From Clostridia bacterium (GTDB lineage Bacteria > Bacillota > Clostridia > Oscillospirales > CAG-272), in NCBI GenBank assembly GCA_017503325.1, contig JAFVTI010000038.1, positions 50,428-114,427 on the forward strand: 64,000 nt of DNA, written 5' to 3'. Under the pieces are notes generated by a model, which searched no databases, was not told the origin of the DNA, and was given only the letters and a program-made list of their open reading frames with translations. Every line of letters begins with the position of its first letter. The first letter of the stretch is position 1. A program made the translations under genes and the position numbers. Below are positions 37,101-45,048 of the stretch, piece by piece.

Positions 37101-37237
37101 TCACGGTTCTGGACGCGTCCGGCCGAGAAATTCAGACAGTCGAGCTGTCGTACGCAACAGAAGTCCAAGCCCCCAAGGGCTCGATCATCCGTATCCCTCT
37201 CGGAAACGGATTGATACTGACCGAGGTGGAATGGTAA
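34190..37237 (+). CDS. GH84 beta-N-acetylglucosaminidase lipoprotein with two F5/8C (CBM32-like) domains
   Basis: Predicted surface enzyme that removes N-acetylglucosamine from glycans such as mucin-type or hyaluronan-type chains. The 1015 residues comprise a signal peptide with lipobox LTAC (Cys28), a Glu/Asp/Thr-rich linker, a GH20b-like N domain (about 85-195), and the GH84 barrel starting RGVIEGFYGTAWTHQYR with the catalytic Asp pair in FLDDI (Asp317, Asp318), the substrate-assisted pair of this family. A helical linker is followed by two discoidin-type sugar-binding domains (about 640-775 and 785-910), each with MTDGD and (V/I)DLG motifs, and a C-terminal beta-rich part. ATG 34190 is chosen because AAAGG lies seven bases before it. 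It is probably cotranscribed with the AraC regulator. Human-gut relatives include NagJ of Clostridium perfringens. Confidence 0.92.
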   Translation: MKRMNRKPYCMPAFIVMIGILVLCLTACTREQPPSENPPNDTETFLESEDTGAPDIETETESDTEDPVDTEDITQPDQTFPGVEAEMDIYPQPMDIAIAEGRQSKTVKLDDKAAKYANLLTEAGFTVSEDGAPLTVTLRDLNADFEYGTDEAYILKVTGNEILIEAQTDRGAHYAIMTLAQLAQRNEDLPIVIIKDAPRNAIRGVIEGFYGTAWTHQYRKDLFAFMGQNKMNTYIYAPKDDAKHRAQWRVLYTGTELERMTDLIQTANEHYVKFVYALSPGGDINLGNGYEADFEKLMAKCQQMYDLGVRDFAIFLDDIPTLDAKGHGKLLSDFQTRFVMTHEGVSDLIAITTEYGDPFLTKYTDEIAPLIHEDVVLMWTGPGVIPESITNQSLKHIIKTYNRNVLIWWNYPVNDTLANHLFMGPCVNLETELYKSITGLTANPMNQGYASMVPLFTTGDYLWNPEAYDPQASLAAACKSLMPDASEALGAFISMTCASGINKNTDSEQLQTLLGAFKKNNSAETRAALRSYFESMVRNADTILASDNQLLVSEINDWLTKYRVYGQMGVLYIEMEDAYAAGKDSDTMLSLLGEYKTLERCIAKNPQLVSASVLTTFYATLNSRFSQLLGQAEGLSYAPATPYTNCNHYENYTPNLMTDGDDSTFFWTHGDLNTAAGNKTGYFGVDLGAVIDIHNVYIATGVAGSDALGKGIVEYSADAESWTTLYEGSCADAVVIRDLAVKARYVRVRNADKSDGTWTKICAFEVNTNRTVLSDAPAGVPTLTTSLPTYSTYFPEFMTDGDPNTYFWSSRGAQAGDSFEIDLGTVTAVSHITFKTGVPDHAADYVQSGELCYSADGQSWVKLCAINQRDTELDVDIKARYIRVIVTKDQTNWVTVSEFTALSEDHVSPLLQLDANFVPRTDLLSLTDGLYVTFFAPDEQKASGHSLDVTVSESGSVKLIALCLPQNGLSVTVLDASGREIQTVELSYATEVQAPKGSIIRIPLGNGLILTEVEW

Positions 37238-37251
37238 GCAAAAAAAAACAA

Positions 37252-37281
37252 AGGGCTGCGCGGATTTTTTCGTACAGCCCT
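37252..37281 (-). other. Hairpin after the GH84 gene
   Basis: AGGGCTG (37252-37258) pairs with CAGCCCT (37275-37281). The T-run (TTTGTTTTTTTTTGC) follows on minus, not on plus, so it is oriented away from the GH84 transcript and would block antisense reading from the rplJ side. Confidence 0.45.
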
Positions 37282-37340
37282 GCTTTGAAAACAACAATAT
37301 CCCATCACAAAAAATATTTTCACTTTTTTTCAAAAAACTA

Positions 37341-37369
37341 TTGACAACTCGTCCGAGACGTGCTATAAT
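37341..37369 (+). promoter_or_regulatory. Promoter of rplJ-rplL
   Basis: Consensus TTGACA and TATAAT have a 17-base spacer, giving a start near 37376. Confidence 0.88.
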
Positions 37370-37375
37370 ACCATG

Positions 37376-37530
37376 GTGTCCGACAAGGACGTATCCAAAG
37401 ACAGCAGGTTTCCGTAAAAGCCAGGCTTCCCTGCCGAGGAGAGATCAAATCGCATATGAACGACGCAGGTCGTATTGTGAGTCTTTCTTCGCGCGAAGCT
37501 ATGCTTTGACGGAAGGAAGATTTTTTTATT
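37376..37530 (+). ncRNA. L10 leader RNA with attenuator
   Basis: The leader contains the conserved AAAGACAGCAGG and CCCTGCCGAGGAG segments of the Firmicute L10 leader, which binds the L10(L12)4 complex. A terminator-type hairpin follows: TCTTTCTTC (37482-37490) pairs with GAAGGAAGA (37512-37520), with one G-U pair, and a run of seven T comes next. Excess L10-L12 should favour termination and lower rplJL expression. Confidence 0.85.
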
Positions 37531-37560
37531 ACTCATTCTCACTGGGAGGTGAAACACAAA

Positions 37561-38094
37561 ATGCCTAGCAATGCAATACTCGAACAAAAGAAAGTGATCG
37601 TTGCTGAACTGGCTGCAGACATCAAGGATTCCGCAGCAGGCGTAGTGGTAAACTACCAGGGCATCACCGTTGACAGCGATACCAAGATGCGTAAGGCTCT
37701 TCGTGAAGCAGGCGTTAAGTATGTTGTTATGAAGAACACACTGACCGGCCGTGCTTGCGACGAGGTTGGTTACGGCGCTCTCAAGGAGCACCTGAACGGC
37801 ATGACCGCAATCGCTATCAGCAAGAACGATCCCGTTGCAGCAGCAAAGATCCTCAAGGAATACGCTGAAAAGATCCCTTCTTTCGAGATTCTCGCAGGTT
37901 ACGTTGACGGCGGCGTTATCGACGCAGCAGGTGTAAACGCACTCGCAGAGATCCCCTCCAAGGAAGTCCTCATCGCAAAGTTCCTGGGCTCTATCAAGTC
38001 CCCTCTGTACAACTTCGCTTACGGTCTGCAGGCGATTATCGACAAGCAGAACGGCGGCAGCGAAGAGGCTGCAGAAGCTCCCGCAGAAGCTTAA
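37561..38094 (+). CDS. rplJ: 50S ribosomal protein L10
   Basis: Base of the L7/L12 stalk, 177 residues. It starts MPSNAILEQKKVIVAELAAD and contains GITVDSDTKMRKALREAGVK and the C-terminal helix that binds L12 dimers. The start at ATG 37561 follows GGGAGGTG; an in-frame ATG at 37549 lies over that ribosome site and is rejected. rplK and rplA, often upstream, are absent here. Confidence 0.98.
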   Translation: MPSNAILEQKKVIVAELAADIKDSAAGVVVNYQGITVDSDTKMRKALREAGVKYVVMKNTLTGRACDEVGYGALKEHLNGMTAIAISKNDPVAAAKILKEYAEKIPSFEILAGYVDGGVIDAAGVNALAEIPSKEVLIAKFLGSIKSPLYNFAYGLQAIIDKQNGGSEEAAEAPAEA

Positions 38095-38151
38095 TTTTCT
38101 GCATCACACACAAATTCTTAAAAACACTCACAATTCAGGAGGTAATTTATC

Positions 38152-38529
38152 ATGGCATCCGAAAAGATTACAGCTATTGTTGAAGAAATCAAGACTCTCA
38201 CTATCCTCGAGCTCGCTGACCTGGTTAAGGCAGTTGAAGAGGAATTTGGCGTATCCGCAGCAGCTCCCGTAGCAGTTGGCGGCGCAGCAGCTCCCGCTGC
38301 AGCAGCAGTTGAAGAGAAGACCGAGTTCGACGTTGAACTGACCAGCTTCGGCGCTAAGAAGCTCGACGTTATCAAGGTTGTTCGCGAGATCACCGGTCTG
38401 GGCCTGAAGGACGCAAAGGACCTCGTAGAGGGCGCTCCCAAGATTCTGAAGGAAGGCGTTTCCAAGGAAGACGCAGAGAAGATCAAGGAACAGCTCACCG
38501 CTGCAGGCGCAACTGTTACCATCAAGTAA
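38152..38529 (+). CDS. rplL: 50S ribosomal protein L7/L12
   Basis: Stalk protein that recruits translation GTPases, 125 residues. It has an N-terminal dimer domain, an Ala/Pro hinge (about residues 37-57) and the C-terminal domain with [20 protein letters not shown] and LVEGAPK. It follows rplJ by 57 bases and precedes a strong terminator. Confidence 0.98.
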   Translation: MASEKITAIVEEIKTLTILELADLVKAVEEEFGVSAAAPVAVGGAAAPAAAAVEEKTEFDVELTSFGAKKLDVIKVVREITGLGLKDAKDLVEGAPKILKEGVSKEDAEKIKEQLTAAGATVTIK

Positions 38530-38580
38530 TTTCCCTTCCGGAAAATACACACAATCAATTTGCATCTGTCTTGGATAGCA

Positions 38581-38617
38581 AAAAGCACCGTGCCAATCGG
38601 CACGGTGCTTTTGCGTT
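38581..38617 (+). terminator. Terminator of rplJ-rplL
   Basis: A perfect 14-bp stem (AAAAGCACCGTGCC and its complement) has an AATC loop. It ends in TTTTGCGTTTG on plus and, because of its A-rich 5' side, could also work on minus. Confidence 0.92.
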
Positions 38618-38650
38618 TGTTGGCAACTAAATAATATTTAAATAATATTT

Positions 38651-38689
38651 ATGTTCAAAAGCAGGGCTGCCTCCCAAGAAGCAGCCCTG
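38651..38689 (-). terminator. Terminator of glyS-DUF554
   Basis: CAGGGCTGC (38662-38670) pairs perfectly with 38681-38689 across a 10-base loop and is followed on minus by TTTTG. Confidence 0.65.
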
Positions 38690-38714
38690 TTCTATTCTTA
38701 TACGCGTTTTTCTA

Positions 38715-39542
38715 TTACCCCGCGATCAGGCCAACCACCCAGTTCCAAAGCGGTACAAGGGCGATGGGAAAGAATACGGCAGGAAGATAGTTCATGATCT
38801 TGAGCTTGGTGATGCCCATGACGTTCAGACCCAGACCCACGATCAGCACCGAGCCGACCATGCTCATGGTATCGATGACGGCGACCGAAAGCCCCTGCCC
38901 TGCAATGCTTGCAACCAGCGCGATCCCGCCCTGGAAAACCAGCACGAACAAGGAAGAAAGCAGCACGCCGATCCCCATGGTAGAGGACAGAATGATCGAG
39001 GACACCAGATCCAGCATGGATTTGGTATAAAGCAGGTCGTGGTCGCCCATCAGTCCGCTCTGAATCGAGCCTACGATGGTCATGGATCCCACGCAGAACA
39101 GCAGCGACGCCGACACAAAGCCCTGCGCTACGGGAACGTGTACGGCACTTTGCTCGGGGCTGCGGTTAAACATCTTCTCGATCTTTTGGCCAAGCAGATT
39201 GACCCAGCGGTCGATATCGATCAGGCCACCGACCAAAATACCAAGCACGACCGACAGAATCGTGATGATGGTATTCTCACTGGTCAGCCCGCTTTTGAGC
39301 AACGTAGGATCCACAACCGCGTCGGAGACGACGTCGTTGATCACGCCTGTCAAAGCGCCGCCCACGCCCACCATGACCACAGCAAGGCCAAGTCCGTTCA
39401 TGATCGATTTGGACATTTCGGCAAATCTCTGACTCTTGAGCTTGCCTTTTTTTGAGATCGCGTGGATGGCGAGACCGATCAGCGAGCCGAGAATGACTGT
39501 ACCTGTGTTGACCAGCGTTCCCCAAAGAGGAAAATGGTTCAT
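38715..39542 (-). CDS. DUF554 family membrane protein
   Basis: Polytopic inner membrane protein of 275 residues, of the DUF554 (YdfK/YqgA) family, with seven or so membrane segments. The N-terminus PLWGTLVNTGTVILGSLIGL and the middle GFVSASLLFCVGSMTIVGSI with GLMGDHDLLYTKSMLDLVSS are typical. Function unknown; a transport role is often assumed. The start ATG overlaps the stop of glyS by one base, so it is translated from the same mRNA. Confidence 0.9.
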   Translation of the reverse strand: MNHFPLWGTLVNTGTVILGSLIGLAIHAISKKGKLKSQRFAEMSKSIMNGLGLAVVMVGVGGALTGVINDVVSDAVVDPTLLKSGLTSENTIITILSVVLGILVGGLIDIDRWVNLLGQKIEKMFNRSPEQSAVHVPVAQGFVSASLLFCVGSMTIVGSIQSGLMGDHDLLYTKSMLDLVSSIILSSTMGIGVLLSSLFVLVFQGGIALVASIAGQGLSVAVIDTMSMVGSVLIVGLGLNVMGITKLKIMNYLPAVFFPIALVPLWNWVVGLIAG

Positions 39543-40939
39543 CAGAACTCGACCACCTTGTCAATATAAGCCTTGAGCTCGGAAATGGGCAGACGAACCT
39601 GCTCCATGGTGTCTCTGTCGCGAACAGTCACGCAGCCGTCGGTCTCGGACTCAAAGTCGTAAGTCACGCAAAGAGGCGTGCCGATCTCGTCCTGGCGACG
39701 GTATCTCTTACCGATCGAACCGGTCTCGTCAAATTCGCAGTTATAGTACTTAGCCAGCTGATCGTAAACCTCGCCCGCCTTTTCGGAAAGCTTCTTGGAA
39801 AGAGGCAGTACCGCAACCTTAACGGGTGCAAGTGCGGGATGCAGATGCAGAACCACACGCACGTCGTTCTTTGCGGGATCTACGATCTCCTCGTCATACG
39901 CATCGCAAAGGAATGCAAGTGCTACGCGGTCCGCGCCCAACGAGGGCTCGATAACGTAAGGAATATACTTTTCGTTGGTCTCGGGATCGAAATACTCCAT
40001 GCTCTCGCCCGAAACGTTCTGGTGCTGGGTCAGGTCATAGTCGGTTCTGTCCGCAATGCCCCACAGCTCGCCCCAACCGAACGGGAACAAGAACTCGATA
40101 TCGGTCGTGCCCTTGGAATAGAAGCAAAGCTCCTCTGCACTGTGGTCACGCAGACGCATATTCTCCTTCTTCATGCCAAGGTTGATCAGCCAGTTCTCGC
40201 AGTAGGATCTCCAGTACTGGAACCACTCAAGGTCGGTACCGGGCTTGCAGAAGAATTCCAGCTCCATCTGCTCGAATTCACGGGTACGGAACACGAAGTT
40301 ACCGGGGGTGATCTCGTTACGGAAGGACTTACCGATCTGGCCTACGCCGAAGGGCATCTTCTTTCTGCCCGAGCGTGCGACGTTCTTGAACTGCACAAAG
40401 ATACCCTGTGCGGTCTCAGGACGCAGATATACGGTGTTGGTGGACTCCTCGGTGACACCGATGAAGGTCTTGAACATCAGATTGAACTTACGGATATTGG
40501 TAAAGTCACCCGAGCCGCAATCGGGGCAGCAGATGTGCTTTTCCTTGATGTAAGCCATCATTTCGTCGTCGGTCCAGCCTGCAGGATTGTCCTCAAGGCC
40601 GTTCGCAAAGGCGTAATCCTCGATCAGCTTGTCCGCTCTGTGGCGTGCGTGGCAGACCTTACAGTCCATCAGAGGATCGGAAAAGCCGCCCAGGTGGCCC
40701 GAAGCAACCCAGGTCTGGGGATTCATGATGATCGCGCTGTCAAGACCCACGTTGTAGCGGGACTCCTGCACGAACTTCTTCCACCAAGCGCGCTTGACGT
40801 TATTCTTGAATTCTACGCCCAAAGGACCGTAGTCCCAGGAGTTAGCCAGGCCGCCGTAGATCTCGGAACCGGGATAGATAAAGCCTCTGTTTTTACACAA
40901 GGCAACGATTTTGTCCATAGTCTTTTCGCTGTTATTCAT
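39542..40939 (-). CDS. glyS: Glycyl-tRNA synthetase, single-chain alpha2 type
   Basis: Class II synthetase that charges tRNA-Gly, 465 residues. This is the homodimeric form also called GlyQS, not the alpha2beta2 form. Visible parts are the N-terminal [20 protein letters not shown], a four-cysteine-like insert ([16 protein letters not shown]), motif 2 ([20 protein letters not shown]), motif 3 ([14 protein letters not shown]) and the anticodon domain ([13 protein letters not shown]). A promoter lies 50 bases upstream. The leader is too short for a T-box. Confidence 0.97.
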   Translation of the reverse strand: MNNSEKTMDKIVALCKNRGFIYPGSEIYGGLANSWDYGPLGVEFKNNVKRAWWKKFVQESRYNVGLDSAIIMNPQTWVASGHLGGFSDPLMDCKVCHARHRADKLIEDYAFANGLEDNPAGWTDDEMMAYIKEKHICCPDCGSGDFTNIRKFNLMFKTFIGVTEESTNTVYLRPETAQGIFVQFKNVARSGRKKMPFGVGQIGKSFRNEITPGNFVFRTREFEQMELEFFCKPGTDLEWFQYWRSYCENWLINLGMKKENMRLRDHSAEELCFYSKGTTDIEFLFPFGWGELWGIADRTDYDLTQHQNVSGESMEYFDPETNEKYIPYVIEPSLGADRVALAFLCDAYDEEIVDPAKNDVRVVLHLHPALAPVKVAVLPLSKKLSEKAGEVYDQLAKYYNCEFDETGSIGKRYRRQDEIGTPLCVTYDFESETDGCVTVRDRDTMEQVRLPISELKAYIDKVVEF

Positions 40940-40996
40940 AATATACCTCCAAATGTGTGAATGGCGTCTTCACATATTTACCCATGATAATACTTT

Positions 40997-41025
40997 ATTT
41001 TACCATATAAGCACCGACTTGTCAA
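40997..41025 (-). promoter_or_regulatory. Promoter of glyS
   Basis: TTGACA (41025-41020) and TAAAAT (41002-40997) have a 17-base spacer. The leader of about 50 bases contains a small GTGAA-gacgccа-TTCAC hairpin before GGAGG. Confidence 0.75.
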
Positions 41026-41118
41026 GCGGTCTGCCGTAACCGCGCTCTGATTTTTCGCAAAATTCGATCCGATTTTCTATTTTTCGTTGTATTTACTATT
41101 TTTTGTTTATGCTTTTAC

Positions 41119-41155
41119 ATGGAAAAACGGACGTCACCGAGGTGACGTCCGCTTT
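41119..41155. terminator. Bidirectional terminator between rny and glyS
   Basis: CGGACGTCACC (41128-41138) pairs perfectly with 41141-41151. It is followed by CTTTTTCG on plus and TTTTTCC on minus. It lies about 150 bases after the rny stop. The A/T-rich DNA around it holds no gene. Confidence 0.8.
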
Positions 41156-41303
41156 TTCGTGTCTCATCAAATATATATTCTGCAACGCAAAGCCTCTGCC
41201 TTGCGCTGATTGTCTGCTGGGGGAATTTATATAAACTCTATGAAAATCCCTTATGGGCAATCCTTTTTTGCAATATTTTTTGAGTGCGATTATGACTTTT
41301 TCA

Positions 41304-42866
41304 TTACTTTGCGTAATCTACAACGCGGCTTTCGCGAATGATATTGATCTTGATCTGGCCGGGATACTGAACCTCGTTCTGAATCTTTTCAGCCATCTCT
41401 CTTGCGACCACCTTCATGTTGTCATCGCTGACGGTATCGGGGTTGACCATCACGCGGATCTCTCTACCCGCCTGAATTGCATAAGCCTTATCAACGCCAC
41501 CGAAGGACTTCGCGATCTCTTCGATCTTTTCAAGACGCTTGATGTAGTTATCCATGTCCTCTCTGCGGGCACCGGGTCTTGCTGCCGAAATGGCATCGGC
41601 TGCCTGCACGAGGAATGCGATCACGGTCTTGGGTTCAACGTCATTGTGGTGAGCCTCGATCGCATGCACGACCTCGCGGCTCTCCTTGTACTTCTTGACG
41701 GCATTGACACCGATCTGTACGTGCGTACCCTCAACGTCCTGCGGGAACGCCTTACCGATGTCGTGCAGCAGACCTGCGCGGCGTGCAAGCGATGCGTCCA
41801 CGCCAAGCTCCTCTGCCATAACGCCAGCCAAGAAAGCGACCTCAATGGAGTGCTTGAGTACGTTCTGACCATAACTGGTTCTGTAGCGGAGTCGACCCAA
41901 GAGTCTGACAAGCTCGGGATTGAGGTTACGAACGCCAACCTCGTAGATCGCGCGCTCACCTGCCTGCTTAACAGCCGTGTCAACCTCTCTCTTGGCCTTT
42001 TCCACCATTTCCTCAATACGGGTGGGATGGATTCTGCCATCTGCAATCAATTTTTCCAGTGCAAGTCTTGCCACCTCGCGGCGAACGGGATCAAAGCCCG
42101 AAAGAATGATGGTTTCGGGAGTATCGTCCACGATCAATTCCACGCCGGTCAGCTTTTCCATCTGCTGGATGTTACGGCCCTCTCTACCGATGATACGACC
42201 CTTCATGTCGTCATTGGGGAGCGCGACGGTCGAAATGGTGACCTCGGCTACCTGATCGGATGCGTAACGCTGAATGGCAAGGGTGATGATGTCACGAGCC
42301 TTTTCCTCGGCATCCTCCTTGTACTGTGCTTCAAGCTCCTCAAGGCGTCTGGCAATCTCTTCCTTTGCCTCGTTTTCCACGCGAGAAACCAATTCTTCCT
42401 TGGCCTGCTCTGCGGAATAGCCCGCGATGGCTTCAAGCTTGTTCATCTGCATCTTCAGCTGCTCTGCGATCAACTCGCGGAACTGCTCGTTTTCCTTAAT
42501 CTTTTTGTCAAGCTGCTCACTCTTGTGCTCGACCTGCTCGGTCTTTTTCTCAAGAGTTTCTTCTTTTTTTGCAAGTCGCGACTCTGTTCTGGATACTTCG
42601 TTTCTGCGGTCCTTCATCTCTCTCTCGAAGTCGTTACGCTGACGCATAATTTCCTCTTTTGCGGAGAGCAAAGCCTCTTTCTGTGCCGAAGCCGCCTGCT
42701 TCTGGCCTTCCTCGACCAAAGCCTTGGCCTTCTGCTCAGCAGAACCGATTGCACGCTCGCCGATCTTCTTGCGGTACAAAATGCCCGCAACAACGCCGAC
42801 CACGATGCAAACCAGAGCCACAACTACAATGCTGATCCAAAAAGCTATGGGGTTTTCCCATGGCAT
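41304..42866 (-). CDS. rny: Ribonuclease Y
   Basis: Membrane-anchored endoribonuclease that starts mRNA decay in Firmicutes. The 520 residues, exactly the usual length, comprise an N-terminal membrane anchor (about 10-30), a long coiled coil (to about 200), a KH domain ([20 protein letters not shown]) and an HD domain ([10 protein letters not shown] and LLHDIGKA, with metal ligands His-Asp). The start at ATG 42866 follows AAGGAGGTG. The YlbF/RicF-type partner is encoded about 10 kb away in this window. Confidence 0.97.
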   Translation of the reverse strand: MPWENPIAFWISIVVVALVCIVVGVVAGILYRKKIGERAIGSAEQKAKALVEEGQKQAASAQKEALLSAKEEIMRQRNDFEREMKDRRNEVSRTESRLAKKEETLEKKTEQVEHKSEQLDKKIKENEQFRELIAEQLKMQMNKLEAIAGYSAEQAKEELVSRVENEAKEEIARRLEELEAQYKEDAEEKARDIITLAIQRYASDQVAEVTISTVALPNDDMKGRIIGREGRNIQQMEKLTGVELIVDDTPETIILSGFDPVRREVARLALEKLIADGRIHPTRIEEMVEKAKREVDTAVKQAGERAIYEVGVRNLNPELVRLLGRLRYRTSYGQNVLKHSIEVAFLAGVMAEELGVDASLARRAGLLHDIGKAFPQDVEGTHVQIGVNAVKKYKESREVVHAIEAHHNDVEPKTVIAFLVQAADAISAARPGARREDMDNYIKRLEKIEEIAKSFGGVDKAYAIQAGREIRVMVNPDTVSDDNMKVVAREMAEKIQNEVQYPGQIKINIIRESRVVDYAK

Positions 42867-42947
42867 TTTCTTGTGCACCTCCTTTTCCTGTGGATTTCTA
42901 TAAAAGTATAGCAAAAAACACTTTATGCAGTTTACAATACTTACTTT

Positions 42948-42976
42948 ATTATAATCTATTTTGCATTTTTTGTCAA
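42948..42976 (-). promoter_or_regulatory. Promoter of rny
   Basis: TTGACA (42976-42971) and TATAAT (42953-42948) have a 17-base spacer, followed by a leader of about 75 bases. Confidence 0.85.
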
Positions 42977-43006
42977 GGGGAATTGCATATTTTTAGCAAA
43001 ATGCAC

Positions 43007-43056
43007 ACAAAAAGGCTAAAACTCTATGATCAAGTAAAGATCAAAGAATTTTAGCC
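43007..43056 (-). terminator. Terminator of the small lipoprotein gene
   Basis: GGCTAAAA (43014-43021) pairs with TTTTAGCC (43049-43056); the stem extends inward with one mismatch. On minus TTTTTGTG follows. Confidence 0.8.
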
Positions 43057-43068
43057 GCGTCGGTCTTA

Positions 43069-43617
43069 TCATTCAAGTCCCTCATATATAGTTTTAACAT
43101 GCTCAAATAACGGGCTTGAAATTTCTGCAGAATAAGTATACGTTCTTCCCTCAGACAGCGTTGTACCTTCTACGATAGCTGCACTGTTATCCTCATAGAT
43201 ACACACGCCAAGAATGATATTTTCCTGTTTATCCAAGAACAAAACCTCCATGTATTCTTGAGAGTCCTTGGATTCCATATATGCGCGTATTCCGTCCATT
43301 TCACTGGGCATACTGCCAAAGGTAACCTCCTGCTTGCGAAACGTACCGATCAATCGGTCTATTTCTTCCGCATTTTCCATGGATCTGTCCCGGAGCACCG
43401 ACACATCGCTACTCCAAAACGGATAAAAAACAGAAGATACGATCACAATTTTGGATACGTAACCGTCCTTGTTTTTCATCACGGCATCCCATCTTTGCTC
43501 GATCGTCATCTCTTTATCCTGCTCACGCAGCTCGTTGGCGCAGCCTGCCATCATGGGCAGTACAAGCAAAATACAGAGCAACAGCACCCCTATCTTTGCA
43601 ACGTTGTAAATTCTCAA
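43069..43617 (-). CDS. Small lipoprotein of unknown function
   Basis: 182 residues with a signal peptide and lipobox MAGC (Cys26), so it is predicted to be anchored on the outside of the membrane. The body is a mixed alpha/beta domain without known motifs. The start is TTG 43617, eight bases after AGGAG; an in-frame ATG at 43635 lies over this ribosome site. It stands 74 bases after pmbA on the same strand and before its own terminator, so it may be read from the long upstream operon. Its A/T content is higher than that of its neighbours, hinting at a different history. Confidence 0.8.
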   Translation of the reverse strand: MRIYNVAKIGVLLLCILLVLPMMAGCANELREQDKEMTIEQRWDAVMKNKDGYVSKIVIVSSVFYPFWSSDVSVLRDRSMENAEEIDRLIGTFRKQEVTFGSMPSEMDGIRAYMESKDSQEYMEVLFLDKQENIILGVCIYEDNSAAIVEGTTLSEGRTYTYSAEISSPLFEHVKTIYEGLE

Positions 43618-43691
43618 AAAACTCACTCCTTTCATGAATGGCTGAGTTCACTGCACACGAGGCAGCTCACTCAGCCATATTTTTCATGAAA

Positions 43692-45032
43692 TTACTTACC
43701 TGCCACGCTCATATCCTTGATCAGCGCAGCGGGTGCGCCGAACACGGTAAAGCCGCCGGGAATGCCCCATTCCACGGTATCGGACAGGCTGTCGATGTTC
43801 TTGAGCAGCTCGAAGAAGTTGCCCGCGATGGTAAAGGAGCGCACGTAGGTGGTCTTCTTGCCGTTCTCAATCAGGAAACCCTCGCTCTCAATCGAGAAGT
43901 CACCCGTGGTGGCGTCCGCACCTGCGTGCAAGCCCTTGACTGCGGTGACGTAAATGCCGTTCTCCGCCTTGGCGATCAGCTCGTCCTCGGTCAAAGTGCC
44001 GGGACAGAGACTGAAGTTAAAGGGAGCGACGTTGACCTGCGACGCATACGAGCCGCGCATGCCGTTACCTGTAGATGCAACGCCCGCCTTGGCAGCCGTG
44101 GTCAGGTCGTAGAGCAGCGTGGTCAGCACGCCGTCCTTGACAATGTCCTTTTTGTAGGTTGCCACACCCTCACCGTCAAAGTGAGTCTGCATGGGTGCGC
44201 CCTCTCTCATGGGATCGTCGGTGATGCACACGCAATCTGCCGCAATCTTCTGACCTTCCTTACCCGCAAGCAAGGAAAGGCCGAGCTGCGCGTTTCTTGC
44301 CGAGAATGCGCTGGAGAATACCGAGAGGATGGAGCGCATTTCGCTGCCCGCCAGCACGATATTGGTCTTGCCGGAGGGCACGCTGCCTGCACCGATCTTG
44401 AGCACTGCCTTGTCGGTTGCCTTCTTTGCAAGCTCGGCGACCTTTTCCTCGTCCGAGCAAAGCGCGAATGCAAACGCGTCTGCGCTCTCCTCGCCGATCT
44501 TGACGATGGGCATTGCGTAAACGCCGTTAAGCCCTGCGCGGTTGGAAAGCTCCAGGCCGTGAGAGTTGCACAGGTAGATCTCAATCTCGGAGGAGATGCA
44601 AGCTGCCTGCGTACCGTCGGTCACGCCCTCGTGTGCAGCGTAGATCTGCTTTTGCATATCCAGCGTCATAGCCTTAGCCTCGGCAGCACTCAGCGGCACG
44701 AATTTGGGCATATTGGTGGTTGCATAGCTCTCGGATCCCGCAAAAATGGGCGCGGTGTCTTCCTTTTCAATGTAGCGTGCGTTGTCGCAAGCGCGGCGCA
44801 CAAGGTCGGCAAGCTCGCTCTCGGTAAACAGCTCGGTGGAAGCGTATCCCATCTTGCCATTCACCATGTAGCGCAGGCTGATGCCGCCGCCCGAGCCGCA
44901 GGAAAAGGCGCTCAGAGCATCCTTGAGTGCCTCTGCGGAGAGGCTGGAGCTGTTCATATAGTAAATTTCATATTCTTCAAGGCCTGCAGCACGTGCAGCG
45001 TCGAAGATGATCTGTTTTGCTCTGCTAAGTTC
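43692..45032 (-). CDS. pmbA: TldE/PmbA-type subunit of the TldD/E metalloprotease
   Basis: 446 residues of the TldD/PmbA family. TldE lacks the zinc site and forms a heterodimer with TldD that degrades unfolded peptides and, in enterobacteria, matures microcin B17 and degrades CcdA. Family stretches visible are GIPGGF near the C-terminus and DATTGDFSIESEGFLIENGK. No HExxxH motif is present, in line with the TldE role. The start at ATG 45032 follows AAGGAGG by eight bases. It lies 16 bases after tldD. No peptide precursor gene was recognised nearby. Confidence 0.93.
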   Translation of the reverse strand, partial: ELSRAKQIIFDAARAAGLEEYEIYYMNSSSLSAEALKDALSAFSCGSGGGISLRYMVNGKMGYASTELFTESELADLVRRACDNARYIEKEDTAPIFAGSESYATTNMPKFVPLSAAEAKAMTLDMQKQIYAAHEGVTDGTQAACISSEIEIYLCNSHGLELSNRAGLNGVYAMPIVKIGEESADAFAFALCSDEEKVAELAKKATDKAVLKIGAGSVPSGKTNIVLAGSEMRSILSVFSSAFSARNAQLGLSLLAGKEGQKIAADCVCITDDPMREGAPMQTHFDGEGVATYKKDIVKDGVLTTLLYDLTTAAKAGVASTGNGMRGSYASQVNVAPFNFSLCPGTLTEDELIAKAENGIYVTAVKGLHAGADATTGDFSIESEGFLIENGKKTTYVRSFTIAGNFFELLKNIDSLSDTVEWGIPGGFTVFGAPAALIKDMSVAGK

Positions 45033-45048
45033 CATAACTCGTTCCTCC

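Noticed and set aside
37252..37281. Terminator of the GH84 gene
   Set aside because: The T-run follows only on minus, so it is oriented against the GH84 transcript.
40940..41060. T-box riboswitch before glyS
   Set aside because: The promoter leaves a leader of only about 50 bases, too short for a T-box.
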